Shown piece after piece: positions 32,648 through 39,420 of a DNA stretch of 64,000 bases. The translations under genes and the position numbers were made by a program. Source of the DNA: Bacteroidaceae bacterium (GTDB lineage: Bacteria > Bacteroidota > Bacteroidia > Bacteroidales > Bacteroidaceae); contig JAILDV010000061.1 in the NCBI GenBank assembly GCA_024688885.1, forward strand, positions 1 to 64,000, read 5' to 3'. A model generated the notes under the pieces. The model saw nothing but the letters and a program-made list of their open reading frames with translations. It did no database searches and was not told the DNA's origin. The stretch's first letter is position 1; the number at the start of each line of letters is the position of its first letter.

Positions 32648-33016
32648 TTAGTTTATCTTGACGGCGTCAGATGGTAGTTCCGCAACTAACGACATTGTTA
32701 CTGTGTCATTTGCATTCGCCCCTATATTCCAAGCAATAGGTCTAACAAGACTACCACTAAAACTCTGTAAATATATTATGTTATTTTTAGTATAGACTGA
32801 CAATCCTTGAGTCGAACCATGCACGCTGTAATCGTTGGCAGTAAATGAATTTTTTACAATACAAAAAGAAATAATTCCTTGTGTACTTCCTCCTATTACA
32901 AAAATGTGTCTATAGGCGCTAACAAGAGCCCCTACTTCCATAACGTCTGTGCCTTGTAGATGTAATGATGCAGCCTTTATCTTAGGCATATTTGTAATGC
33001 TTCCTACGCCCAGCAC
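32648..33016 (-). CDS. Silent fibre-tip cassette F
   Basis: Read from site S6 as Val-Leu-Gly-Val-Gly-Ser; 122 codons. The sequence is beta-rich and Ser/Val-rich (HIFVIGGSTQGIISFCIVK, NDYSVHGSTQGLSVYTKN) with an apparent internal repeat GGSTQG/HGSTQG. It is different from the knob type. Its first bases overlap the stop codon of the recombinase gene, so the recombinase and F are read in the same direction. Without inversion it has no start codon of its own. Confidence 0.65.
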   Translation of the reverse strand: MLGVGSITNMPKIKAASLHLQGTDVMEVGALVSAYRHIFVIGGSTQGIISFCIVKNSFTANDYSVHGSTQGLSVYTKNNIIYLQSFSGSLVRPIAWNIGANANDTVTMSLVAELPSDAVKIN

Positions 33017-33017
33017 T
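33007..33017 (-). repeat. Shufflon site S6 overlapping the recombinase stop
   Basis: CGCCCAGCACT on the plus strand is AGTGCTGGGCG on the minus strand. The recombinase stop TAG (33018-33016) shares its last bases with this site. Because crossover is predicted inside CTGGGCG, the stop would survive any inversion. Confidence 0.75.
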
Positions 33018-34173
33018 ACTTCTTCTTAAACACCCTCTCCACATCTTTTCTGATAGTTGCCATTCCCAACTTTGCATATCCTCTCGTCGTTTCAATCTTG
33101 CTGTGTGCCGCCATCATCTGAACGGTCGTGATAGGTATCCCCTCCTCAATGCAGAGCGTGATGAAAGTGTGCCTTGCAAGATGGAAGTGCGCATATTTGT
33201 TCACGGCAGCCTTTGCAAAAACCTCCTTCAATGTTCTGTTTGCCGAAGCATTGTTCCCAATACGAAAAAACCTTTGAAGTTGTTTGTAATTAGACAGTAT
33301 CTTCATAGCCTTGCCGCGAAAGATTGTCTCAATTGGGATACGAGCTGTGTCGCCCGTCTTTTTCGTCTTGATGATAATCCATTTCTTTCCCCGAATTGTC
33401 ACGAAATCTTTCTCTGACAGACGTGTCAGGTCCGAATATCTTAGACCACAAAGACAGTCAAATACAAAGATGTCGCGGATATGTGCCTGTCTGCCCCTGA
33501 GTTTTGCCCGTTCCAATAGTCTTATTTCATCTGACGTCAGACTCTCTTCTCGACTGCGGATTTTTTTAATTCTGAAACTCTTGAACGGATTGTCATCAAC
33601 GGAAATGAGTTTCCTCGCAATCGCTTCATTTACCACCGCCCTTAAACTTTTCAACCTTCCTGAAATGGTTGACTGGCTCATGCCTTGACTGGCGCTCCAC
33701 TCCGAAAAACGGTTGAGAAACTCCAAATCAATATCCGCAATGGTTGTCCTGCTCTGGAATTTTTCGACATGCTTAATTAGGGTTCTGTAACTGTCCTTGG
33801 TGTGTTCCCCTCTACTTGCAGAGTGCTCAATGACCGACTCAACGAAATCACGAAACGAAGCCGATGCCGTGATGTGGTGAAGCACGGCGTTCTTTAACTG
33901 AAGAAGAGTTGGAGCCTTGCCTCGTTTGATAAATTCCAATTCCATTTTCTCAACGTCAAGCATTGACTGATACAGATATGCGTTCAGCTCATCGGCATGC
34001 GGATGGTTGACGACAAACCCATTACTCCACTGATTAGGTACGAGGCAAACATGCGTTGAAAAGAAAATCCTTTCTCTGTGCAGAAGGCACTCAAGTTGTA
34101 CAAGCGCTGTGCCGTCTTTCCGAAGATGACGGGTTCTGTTATATACTAATCTATAGCGAATTTTATCCAGCAT
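33016..34173 (-). CDS. Tyrosine recombinase, probable shufflon invertase
   Basis: This 385-residue protein has an N-terminal arm domain, a SAM-like core-binding domain (about 105-200) and a complete catalytic domain. Catalytic positions are R245 (CGLRYSDL), a Lys in KTKKTGD (about 269-272), H331-x-x-R334 (HLARHTF), H357 (AAHSKIETT) and the nucleophile Y366 (RGYAKL). All key residues are present. The gene lies at the array's right edge and its stop overlaps site S6, the same arrangement as rci next to the R64 shufflon. That position makes it the best candidate invertase; the second recombinase at 35418 is the better phage integrase candidate. The start is ATG 34173; no clear promoter was seen. 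Confidence 0.85.
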   Translation of the reverse strand: MLDKIRYRLVYNRTRHLRKDGTALVQLECLLHRERIFFSTHVCLVPNQWSNGFVVNHPHADELNAYLYQSMLDVEKMELEFIKRGKAPTLLQLKNAVLHHITASASFRDFVESVIEHSASRGEHTKDSYRTLIKHVEKFQSRTTIADIDLEFLNRFSEWSASQGMSQSTISGRLKSLRAVVNEAIARKLISVDDNPFKSFRIKKIRSREESLTSDEIRLLERAKLRGRQAHIRDIFVFDCLCGLRYSDLTRLSEKDFVTIRGKKWIIIKTKKTGDTARIPIETIFRGKAMKILSNYKQLQRFFRIGNNASANRTLKEVFAKAAVNKYAHFHLARHTFITLCIEEGIPITTVQMMAAHSKIETTRGYAKLGMATIRKDVERVFKKK

Positions 34174-34287
34174 TTTTAATTATTTTTCAGATAAATGTAA
34201 CACAATGTGTTATTCAAATGCACTTTCTATGTGGCACCGACTTGACACCAGAACTTCACTTGGTGAAATCAAGATACGGCTCAAGGT

Positions 34288-34318
34288 GTACAACGTGACG
34301 ATGAAATTCCTATCTTTG
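34288..34318 (+). promoter_or_regulatory. Prophage-class promoter for lysis genes
   Basis: GTACAAC (34288-34294), 16 nt, TATCTTTG (34311-34318) followed by CACAAACAAAAT. The two boxes and the spacing are the same as at 4741-4771. The holin ATG is at 34338. Confidence 0.6.
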
Positions 34319-34337
34319 CACAAACAAAATAAAGGAA

Positions 34338-34796
34338 ATGGCTAACATCACCCAAGCATTGTTCATAACAGGCGCCATCATTCTACTGTTCTATGTCGCC
34401 ACATTGCTGCTGATATTCTCGGACCTGTGGGCTGGAGTAAGAAAGGCAAAGCAGCGTAACGAAATGCGCACTTCTGAGGCGTACAAGCGTACAATAGAAA
34501 AAATCAACAAGTACTTCAACATGATGCTCGCGCTCACAGTTGTAGATGCGATCCAGATTGCACTCGTATGCTTCATGCGGTACATGTACGGGTATGATAT
34601 ACCGATGTTGCCAGTGTTCACGTTCCTTGGCACATGTTATGTCGCATTCGTTGAAGTCACCAGCATCATGGAGCCGTCAGACGTGAAAGAGAAGAAGCAG
34701 CAAGACGACTTCAAGAGGCTCGTGGTTAAAATGATTCGCGATGACAGGGCTTTTCGGGCAGCCATAGCCGATATCATAGAAGGTTCTAAACAATAG
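34338..34796 (+). CDS. Phage holin (Bacteroidota prophage type)
   Basis: This 152-residue protein has an N-terminal transmembrane helix (LFITGAIILLFYVATLLLIFS, about 7-27) and two further helices near 60-78 (MLALTVVDAIQIALVCFM) and 87-105 (PMLPVFTFLGTCYVAFVEV). A charged C-terminal tail follows. Length, three membrane helices and position match the phage holins annotated in Bacteroidota prophages. It would form lesions in the inner membrane through which the signal-less amidase at 14286 passes. It is 19 nt behind the promoter's -7 box and 6 nt before the spanin-like gene. Confidence 0.85.
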   Translation: MANITQALFITGAIILLFYVATLLLIFSDLWAGVRKAKQRNEMRTSEAYKRTIEKINKYFNMMLALTVVDAIQIALVCFMRYMYGYDIPMLPVFTFLGTCYVAFVEVTSIMEPSDVKEKKQQDDFKRLVVKMIRDDRAFRAAIADIIEGSKQ

Positions 34797-34802
34797 ATCA
34801 CG

Positions 34803-35270
34803 ATGAAGCCATTTTTGTCCAGCATATTATTTTTGATTGTTTTTGTGTTGTCTGGATGCAGGAGCGCCAGGATTGAAGAGCCTGTCGTCCTGCACTCGAC
34901 TGACACGCTTACGATCATCCGCATCGACACCATCAAGCAGGACAGGACAGTGTATGTACGAGACAGCCTCATCATGAAGGACAGCGTTGTTGTGTTCGTC
35001 AACGGGAATGGCGAGGTTGTCAACAAGGAGAAATACTCTGACACTGAGCGATGGCATGATACAGACAAGGCGCTTGTTGAGCTGCAGAAGCAGTTTGAGG
35101 CACTAAAGAGGTCGAAGGCAGATGAAAAGCCGGTATATATTGTGAAGGAGAAAAAAACGAAGTGGAAGTTGTACTTCTGGCTTGGATTGGCATGCGCAGT
35201 GTTACTCATCATAATTCTGAAATTTTGCATAATGTATGGAAAGAAATTGATTAAGTTTTTTAGTGGTTGA
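34803..35270 (+). CDS. Unimolecular spanin-like lipoprotein
   Basis: This 155-residue protein has a lipoprotein signal (LFLIVFVLSGC, with Cys19) and a C-terminal transmembrane helix (about 124-146: YFWLGLACAVLLIIILKF). Between them lies a periplasmic stretch with coiled-coil-like charged segments. A lipid anchor at one end and a membrane helix at the other is the definition of a u-spanin, which joins inner and outer membrane and fuses them at lysis. It follows the holin by 6 nt, as the third lysis component. No family name was recognised, so the call rests on topology and neighbours. Confidence 0.75.
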   Translation: MKPFLSSILFLIVFVLSGCRSARIEEPVVLHSTDTLTIIRIDTIKQDRTVYVRDSLIMKDSVVVFVNGNGEVVNKEKYSDTERWHDTDKALVELQKQFEALKRSKADEKPVYIVKEKKTKWKLYFWLGLACAVLLIIILKFCIMYGKKLIKFFSG

Positions 35271-35278
35271 ACACAAGG

Positions 35279-35315
35279 AAGGAGGATGTCCGTGACGGAC
35301 AGTTCCTCCTTCTTT
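35279..35315 (+). terminator. Terminator of the lysis operon
   Basis: AAGGAGGA (35279-35286) pairs with TCCTCCTT (35304-35311), with inner TCCG/CGGA pairing (35289-35292 with 35296-35299). CTTTC follows. A strong stem. Confidence 0.8.
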
Positions 35316-35319
35316 CATG

Positions 35320-35348
35320 AAGGGGCAGCTGGGTGAGTTCTGCCCCTT
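35320..35348. repeat. Inverted repeat between spanin and integrase
   Basis: AAGGGGCAG (35320-35328) and CTGCCCCTT (35340-35348) form a perfect 9-bp stem with an 11-nt loop. It lies directly behind the terminator at 35279 and lacks a T tract on the plus strand. Confidence 0.5.
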
Positions 35349-35349
35349 G

Positions 35350-35394
35350 GACAAGCCTCTCATCCGCACTGCGTCATCTCCACTGAGGCTTGTC
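35350..35394. repeat. Inverted repeat downstream of the integrase gene
   Basis: GACAAGCCTC (35350-35359) and GAGGCTTGTC (35385-35394) are a perfect 10-bp inverted repeat with a 25-nt middle, just beyond the integrase stop (35418). It may be a recombination-associated or structured RNA element. Confidence 0.5.
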
Positions 35395-35417
35395 TGCAAT
35401 GATTACAAACAAGATTT

Positions 35418-36608
35418 CTAATTGTTCGGTGTCTCCTGTTTTTTCAGGTCAGCGTTCGTGTATTCTATAACCTTCCGTATCGCGCTGTCCGCCATCTCCT
35501 TTGAGACAGAGACGTAGTGATACAGGATTCCGCTGTTGCGGAGTGAGTGACCGAGCACATAGTCGATAACCCTTGTCGACACTCCCAGCTCGAATGCATT
35601 CTGCGAGAACGTCTTCCTCGCAGAATACATGTACAGGTTCGGTATGCCAAGCGCCTTGCGAATTCTCCTCATTCCGTATGACATGTTGTAGTTCACCTTG
35701 CTGTCCTTGCCGATGTCAAGATGTCCATCCTTCATGATGTACTTGGCGATGATAGGTTTTGCTTCTTCAGGGATTGTGAACCGAGTTTCCTGACCGCCAC
35801 GGAATTCCGTCTTCGTGCGCGTGTACCTTAGTTCTTTTTGGCACTTGTTGAAGTCGATGTGCTTCAAGTCTTCCATGTTGATGCCACCGAGGTAGTAAGA
35901 CAGCATAAAAAAGTCCCTTGCCTTCATTGTGCCCTTGGTCCTGGAAGTGAAATCTCGGACAGCTCGGATTCCCTCCATCCCTATCCATGAATCGCGTACC
36001 TCCATGCGTGGCTTCCTGTATCCTCGAATGATGTCGCTTGCAATGTTGACAGTGCCCACCTTCTTGGCAAAGTTGTAAAGAGTGAAAAAGAAGGTCATAT
36101 ATGAGTGGATGGTGTTGCACGTCATCCTTCTTGACCGCAGGTGCCGGTCGAAGGCAAGCACATCTGTGTGCGTCAGCGTTCTTATCACCTTGCCCTCTCC
36201 GAAGAAAGTGGCGAGCGAACGGTATATGATGCCGTAAGCTCTGATGGTTGACGGCTTGGCTGACGACAGCCTGCAGTAAGCCTCGAACGTGTCCTTGATG
36301 GTGGAGTATTCAACGCGTTCACTCTCCTTGATGAGCCTTACGAGTTCCGAGCACGTGAACCCTTCGATATACTCAAGCCCGTCGAGTGACGACTGCAGCT
36401 TGTCCATCTCGTTGCGGATTTTGGAGTTCATGAGCCTTGCGTCTGACCTGCCGACCACTTGACCATTCTTGAACTGCTTGACGCTGTCAACCTTGATGTT
36501 GGTGACGAAATACCGTGTCTCCCCATTGTGAGAGAGCGCGATTCGAACTTTGTGTGAGCCATCGACTAACTTTTTAGCCGGAACTATAACTGGTGATATA
36601 AATGCCAT
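35418..36608 (-). CDS. Tyrosine-type phage integrase (Bacteroidota family)
   Basis: This 396-residue protein has an arm-binding N-terminus, a SAM-like core-binding domain (about 100-190) and a catalytic domain. The conserved parts are YSAR (R331 preceded by Tyr instead of the usual His), LGH (H354) and the probable nucleophile Y363 (ILYHYV). The first catalytic Arg appears replaced: the site reads YYLGGINMEDL. That pattern is common in Bacteroidota phage and element integrases I know of, so loss of function is not implied. I chose MAFISPVIVP (36608); an in-frame ATG at 36695 lies in AT-rich sequence and gives an unlikely N-terminus. It is the probable integration enzyme because it borders the chromosome. 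Confidence 0.85.
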   Translation of the reverse strand: MAFISPVIVPAKKLVDGSHKVRIALSHNGETRYFVTNIKVDSVKQFKNGQVVGRSDARLMNSKIRNEMDKLQSSLDGLEYIEGFTCSELVRLIKESERVEYSTIKDTFEAYCRLSSAKPSTIRAYGIIYRSLATFFGEGKVIRTLTHTDVLAFDRHLRSRRMTCNTIHSYMTFFFTLYNFAKKVGTVNIASDIIRGYRKPRMEVRDSWIGMEGIRAVRDFTSRTKGTMKARDFFMLSYYLGGINMEDLKHIDFNKCQKELRYTRTKTEFRGGQETRFTIPEEAKPIIAKYIMKDGHLDIGKDSKVNYNMSYGMRRIRKALGIPNLYMYSARKTFSQNAFELGVSTRVIDYVLGHSLRNSGILYHYVSVSKEMADSAIRKVIEYTNADLKKQETPNN

Positions 36609-36957
36609 GATAGATTGTGATTTAAGTTCTGTAACTGAATTTTCTTCCGACAATAAAAAGGAAATGTAAAAAGCGAAAATAAAGGTTTCCGACAACTTTC
36701 CGACAACAATGGAACGTCAAATCTGACATTGCGATTACAACCGTAACCCGTTTGTTGTTCGCACTTTCCGCATTTTTCGGTGCATTTTTTTCAAAGCGGT
36801 GCTCTCTACTTAGCGAAATTCTTTGAAAAAAAAGGTTTTTGGAGGGAATGATTATGTGAAAATGAAAAAAAACAACTGAAAATCTTGTATAAAAGAAAAA
36901 AAAGTAACAATTTTGTAGCAAATTTATGAATTTACATACATAATAATAAAAGATTTT
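36609..36957. other. Prophage/chromosome boundary region
   Basis: These 349 bp separate the integrase start from the first chromosomal gene. They are AT-rich and contain CTTCCGACAA (36644-36653), a tandem pair of TTTCCGACAAC (36686-36707) and several poly-A/T tracts. TTG (885-887 of this kb) with CAATTTTG (36908-36915) at 20 nt spacing may be a weak promoter for the gene at 36958. The right attachment site should be here, but without the left end it cannot be pinpointed. No coding gene is seen. Confidence 0.5.
36686..36707. repeat. Tandem 11-bp repeat upstream of the integrase
   Basis: TTTCCGACAAC occurs twice in direct succession (36686-36696 and 36697-36707), with a third, slightly different copy (CTTCCGACAA, 36644-36653). 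Such repeats near an integrase often are binding sites for integrase arms or an excisionase. Confidence 0.6.
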
Positions 36958-37368
36958 ATGGGTGATACAGAAAAAGACTTGGTTTACTCAGAGAGTATCA
37001 AGGCGGGCAAGCGCATCTATTATTTTGATGTGAAGCAGAGCAGAAATGGTGACCGTTATATCGCCATTACGGAGAGTAAGAAAATCAATGAGGGTACGAT
37101 GGACAATCCTCGTTTTGTGTTTGAAAAGCATAAATTGTTCCTCTATAAGGAAGATTATGAGAAGTTTGTCGATGCTTTGACACGAACATTGGATGTGGCA
37201 AAAGGTAATGCGCCTGCTGTTTCTCCCACTAGTGAAACATCAACGGCTACTGAAGCTACCGCCACTGCCGAGGCTGCATCCGCAGAAACTGCTGTAGCAG
37301 CCGGAGAACAGGATGAGGCTCCCGCTGAAAAGAAAAGCTTCCTTGACAAGGTGAAGGATATTTTCTGA
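36958..37368 (+). CDS. PUR-alpha-like DUF3276 nucleic-acid-binding protein
   Basis: This 136-residue protein has an N-terminal PUR-like domain (residues 1-75: YSESIKAGKRIYYFDVKQSR, DRYIAITESKK, FEKHKLFLYKEDYEKFVDAL). An Ala/Thr/Glu-rich linker follows, with a short basic-amphipathic end (KKSFLDKVKDIF). Proteins of this family bind single-stranded DNA or RNA in Bacteroidota; the precise role is not established. It is the first chromosomal gene right of the prophage. A GTGTC/GACAC hairpin follows the stop (37378-37392), possibly a weak terminator. Confidence 0.85.
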   Translation: MGDTEKDLVYSESIKAGKRIYYFDVKQSRNGDRYIAITESKKINEGTMDNPRFVFEKHKLFLYKEDYEKFVDALTRTLDVAKGNAPAVSPTSETSTATEATATAEAASAETAVAAGEQDEAPAEKKSFLDKVKDIF

Positions 37369-37453
37369 TAGATGAAAGTGTCGTAATGACACCTTCTTCT
37401 GTAGGAAAAAGTCTTAAAAACATAGCAATAACAAGAAATTTATGGGAAAAACT

Positions 37454-37484
37454 TTTGCCACGTCTGGCGAAAGTTGTACCTTTG
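37454..37484 (+). promoter_or_regulatory. Host promoter of the L25 gene
   Basis: TTTG (37454-37457), 19 nt, TACCTTTG (37477-37484): a near-perfect primary-sigma promoter of Bacteroidota. The leader to the L25 ATG at 37616 is about 125 nt, which may allow regulation. Confidence 0.75.
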
Positions 37485-37615
37485 TGCCGCTTTTTTGGGC
37501 AACACATTAGCCCCACGTTTTTATAGGGCATCGTGTGATGGCGAATTAAGCGTATGACAGGTGAGGGGTTCCCCCCTTCCCAAAGACTTAATTTATAGTA
37601 ACACAACAATTAAAA

Positions 37616-38221
37616 ATGAAAGAAATTACACTTAACGCGCAGACTCGTACAGAGTATGGCAAGAAGGCAAGTCGTGACCTTCGTCGTGCTGGTCAGATTC
37701 CAGCAGTGTTTTATGGAGTGGAGAAGGGCGAAGATGGCCTTCCAGTGGCAAAGTCAATTAAAATCTCTGAGAAAGAATTGGCAAAGTTGCTTTACACTCC
37801 CAATGTTTACATCGTGAATCTCGTGGTAGATGGCACACCAGTGAAGGCTATCCTGAAAGACCTTCAGTGCGATTTCGTGACAGACCGTCCTGTTCACGTT
37901 GATTTTTACCAGATTACAGAAGACAAGCCTGTAGTGTTTGAGATTCCTGTGAAGCTTAATGGATTGGCTGAGGGTGTGCGTGCCGGTGGTAAACTTGCTC
38001 TCAATGTACGTAAGTTGGCAGTCAAGGCTCTCTACACTCAGTTCCCAGACACACTTGACATTGATGTGACAAACTTGGCACTTGGTAAGACAATGAAGGT
38101 GGGTGAACTTTCTTACGAAGGTCTCGAAATTATCACTTCCAAGGAGGTTGTCGTTTGCGCTGTTCGTATGACTCGTGCTGCACGTGCTGCTGCTGCAGAG
38201 GCTGAAGCATCAGAAGAATAA
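37616..38221 (+). CDS. rplY: 50S ribosomal protein L25/general stress protein Ctc
   Basis: This 201-residue protein binds 5S rRNA in the large ribosomal subunit. The N-terminal L25 domain (about 1-92) includes RTEYGKKASRDLRRAGQIPA and KDLQCDFVTDRPVHVDFYQI. A C-terminal Ctc-type beta domain follows (about 100-185: VPVKLNGLAEGVRAGGKL-like), and it ends in an Ala/Glu tail. Length matches the long Ctc form. The next gene, pth, follows behind a terminator, the usual rplY-pth pairing. Confidence 0.95.
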   Translation: MKEITLNAQTRTEYGKKASRDLRRAGQIPAVFYGVEKGEDGLPVAKSIKISEKELAKLLYTPNVYIVNLVVDGTPVKAILKDLQCDFVTDRPVHVDFYQITEDKPVVFEIPVKLNGLAEGVRAGGKLALNVRKLAVKALYTQFPDTLDIDVTNLALGKTMKVGELSYEGLEIITSKEVVVCAVRMTRAARAAAAEAEASEE

Positions 38222-38243
38222 TCTTACAGAGAAATAATCCAAT

Positions 38244-38290
38244 GAGGGTGTATCGGTGGTCTTCAGACCCTTGGTACACTCTCTTTATTT
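38244..38290 (+). terminator. Terminator after L25
   Basis: GAGGGTGTA (38244-38252) pairs with TACACTCTC (38275-38283), with an inner GGTC/GACC stem, then TTTATTT. pth begins at 38300, so readthrough or a hidden promoter is needed. Confidence 0.7.
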
Positions 38291-38299
38291 ATCATCAAT

Positions 38300-38917
38300 A
38301 TGTGGCTGTTCAATTGGTTTTGGAAGAAAAAGCCTGAAACGGTAGATAATGGTATGAAGTATTTGATTGTTGGTCTTGGAAACATTGGTGCTGAATATGT
38401 GGGTACACGACACAATATCGGTTTCCGAGTGGTGGATGCCTTTGCTGAAAAACAGGGCGCAGAGTGGGCGGATAAAAGATATGGCTTTGTCGCCAAGACA
38501 CGTGTGAAGAATGCCGAACTCATTCTTCTCAAACCTTCCACCTATATGAATTTGTCGGGTCAGGCTGTGCGCTATTGGGCAAAGCAGGAGAATATCCCGG
38601 TTGAGCGTATCCTAATCATTGTAGATGACTTAAGTCTGCCGGTGGGAAAGATTAGAATGCGTGCAAGTGGAAGTGCCGGTGGTCATAATGGACTGAAAAA
38701 CATAGAGTCATGTATGATGACACAGAACTATGCCCGCATCAAGTTCGGTATTGGAAACGAGTTTTCGAGAGGTGCCCAAGTGGACTTCGTTTTGGGACAG
38801 TTCAGCGATGAGGACAATAAGATTATAGAAGAGAAACTTGATTATACGGGAGAGATGATCAAGAGTTTCTGTCTTCAAGGGGTTGATCGCACGATGAACC
38901 AGTATAATAAAAAGTAG
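38300..38917 (+). CDS. pth: Peptidyl-tRNA hydrolase
   Basis: This enzyme releases tRNA from peptidyl-tRNAs that drop off the ribosome. Conserved pieces are [24 protein letters not shown] (catalytic-site Asn and His), [18 protein letters not shown] and [28 protein letters not shown]. An 18-residue Trp/Lys-rich N-terminal extension precedes the conserved start; an internal start at Met19 (38354) would give the usual length. The first ATG has the better spacing to the terminator and is kept. It follows L25 and precedes the S4-domain gene. Confidence 0.93.
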   Translation: MWLFNWFWKKKPETVDNGMKYLIVGLGNIGAEYVGTRHNIGFRVVDAFAEKQGAEWADKRYGFVAKTRVKNAELILLKPSTYMNLSGQAVRYWAKQENIPVERILIIVDDLSLPVGKIRMRASGSAGGHNGLKNIESCMMTQNYARIKFGIGNEFSRGAQVDFVLGQFSDEDNKIIEEKLDYTGEMIKSFCLQGVDRTMNQYNKK

Positions 38918-38957
38918 TGTCTGCTAAATTGTAAATCGTCAAATTGTACATTAGGTT

Positions 38958-39404
38958 GTGGAGGCAAGATTGGACAAATGGTTATGGGCTGCACGTATAT
39001 TCAAAACGCGCTCTACCGCTGCTGATGCCTGTAAGAATGGGCGCATTACGATGTCTGGTGTGAAACAGAAGGCATCCAAGATGATTAAAGAGGGTGACAT
39101 TGTTGAGGTGCGCAAACCTCCCATTACTTATTCATTCAAGGTGCTCAAGGCCATCCAGAACAGGGTAGGGGCAAAATTGGTGCCAGAGGTGCTGGAGAAT
39201 GTCACAGCAAAAGAACAGCTTGAACTGTTGGAAATGAACCGTATCAGCGGTTTTGTTGGCAGGGCACGTGGTACAGGGCGCCCTACAAAGAAGGAACGCC
39301 GTGAACTGGATGATTTCATTCAACCGGCTTTCTATGGTGACTTCGATTTTGACTTTGATGATGAAGATGATGATGATGAATCCTTTATGCTATTAGAAGA
39401 TTAA
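38958..39404 (+). CDS. S4-domain RNA-binding protein (Hsp15/HslR-like)
   Basis: The GTG start gives MEARLDKWLWAARIFKTRS, the typical S4 opening (residues 1-60, including ITMSGVKQKASKMIKEGD). The following region (RGTGRPTKKERRELDDF) matches HslR proteins, which bind free 50S subunits carrying nascent chains. It ends with an acidic Asp/Phe-rich tail (DFDFDFDDEDDDDE). A TAG just upstream in frame fixes GTG 38958 as the earliest possible start. It follows pth by about 40 nt and ends before a strong terminator. Confidence 0.88.
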   Translation: MEARLDKWLWAARIFKTRSTAADACKNGRITMSGVKQKASKMIKEGDIVEVRKPPITYSFKVLKAIQNRVGAKLVPEVLENVTAKEQLELLEMNRISGFVGRARGTGRPTKKERRELDDFIQPAFYGDFDFDFDDEDDDDESFMLLED

Positions 39405-39420
39405 TTGATTCATCAAATCA

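Larger units (their letters stand above)
31019..33017. other. Shufflon: six-site invertible fibre-tip array
   Basis: Six copies of AGTNCTGGGCG lie at 31018, 31628-31639 (reverse), 31648-31659, 32331-32341 (reverse), 32351-32362 and 33007-33017 (reverse). They bound three blocks: S1-A-B-S2, S3-C-D-S4 and S5-E-F-S6. In each block two open frames face each other, read inward from the sites. All start at the site with the same frame (Val-Leu-Gly) and none has its own ribosome-binding site or ATG. The array is followed by a tyrosine recombinase gene. The layout is that of the R64 shufflon; the target here is a phage fibre. Confidence 0.85.
1..36708. mobile_element. Right-hand part of a tailed-phage prophage
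   Basis: A continuous phage gene order runs from the window start to the integrase: terminase, portal, prohead protease, HK97-type capsid, connectors, tail tube, amidase, tape measure, tail tip, fibres, holin, spanin and integrase. From 36958 the genes are ordinary chromosomal ones, so the right attachment site should lie between about 36609 and 36957, just behind the integrase start. No tRNA is present there. The left end is outside the window, so no att duplication can be checked. All structural genes appear intact and many overlap by ATGA-type coupling, which suggests a recent, possibly active prophage. The right limit given here is an estimate. Confidence 0.92.

Noticed and set aside
30833-33017. 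Diversity-generating retroelement as the cause of the fibre variation
   Set aside because: No reverse transcriptase gene and no variable/template repeat pair with adenine-specific changes are present. Alternating short sites and a tyrosine recombinase fit inversion instead.
35418-36608. The integrase as a pseudogene because catalytic Arg I and the His of HxxR are replaced
   Set aside because: Bacteroidota integrases of this family commonly show these changes (GINxxDL and YxAR), and the frame is intact.
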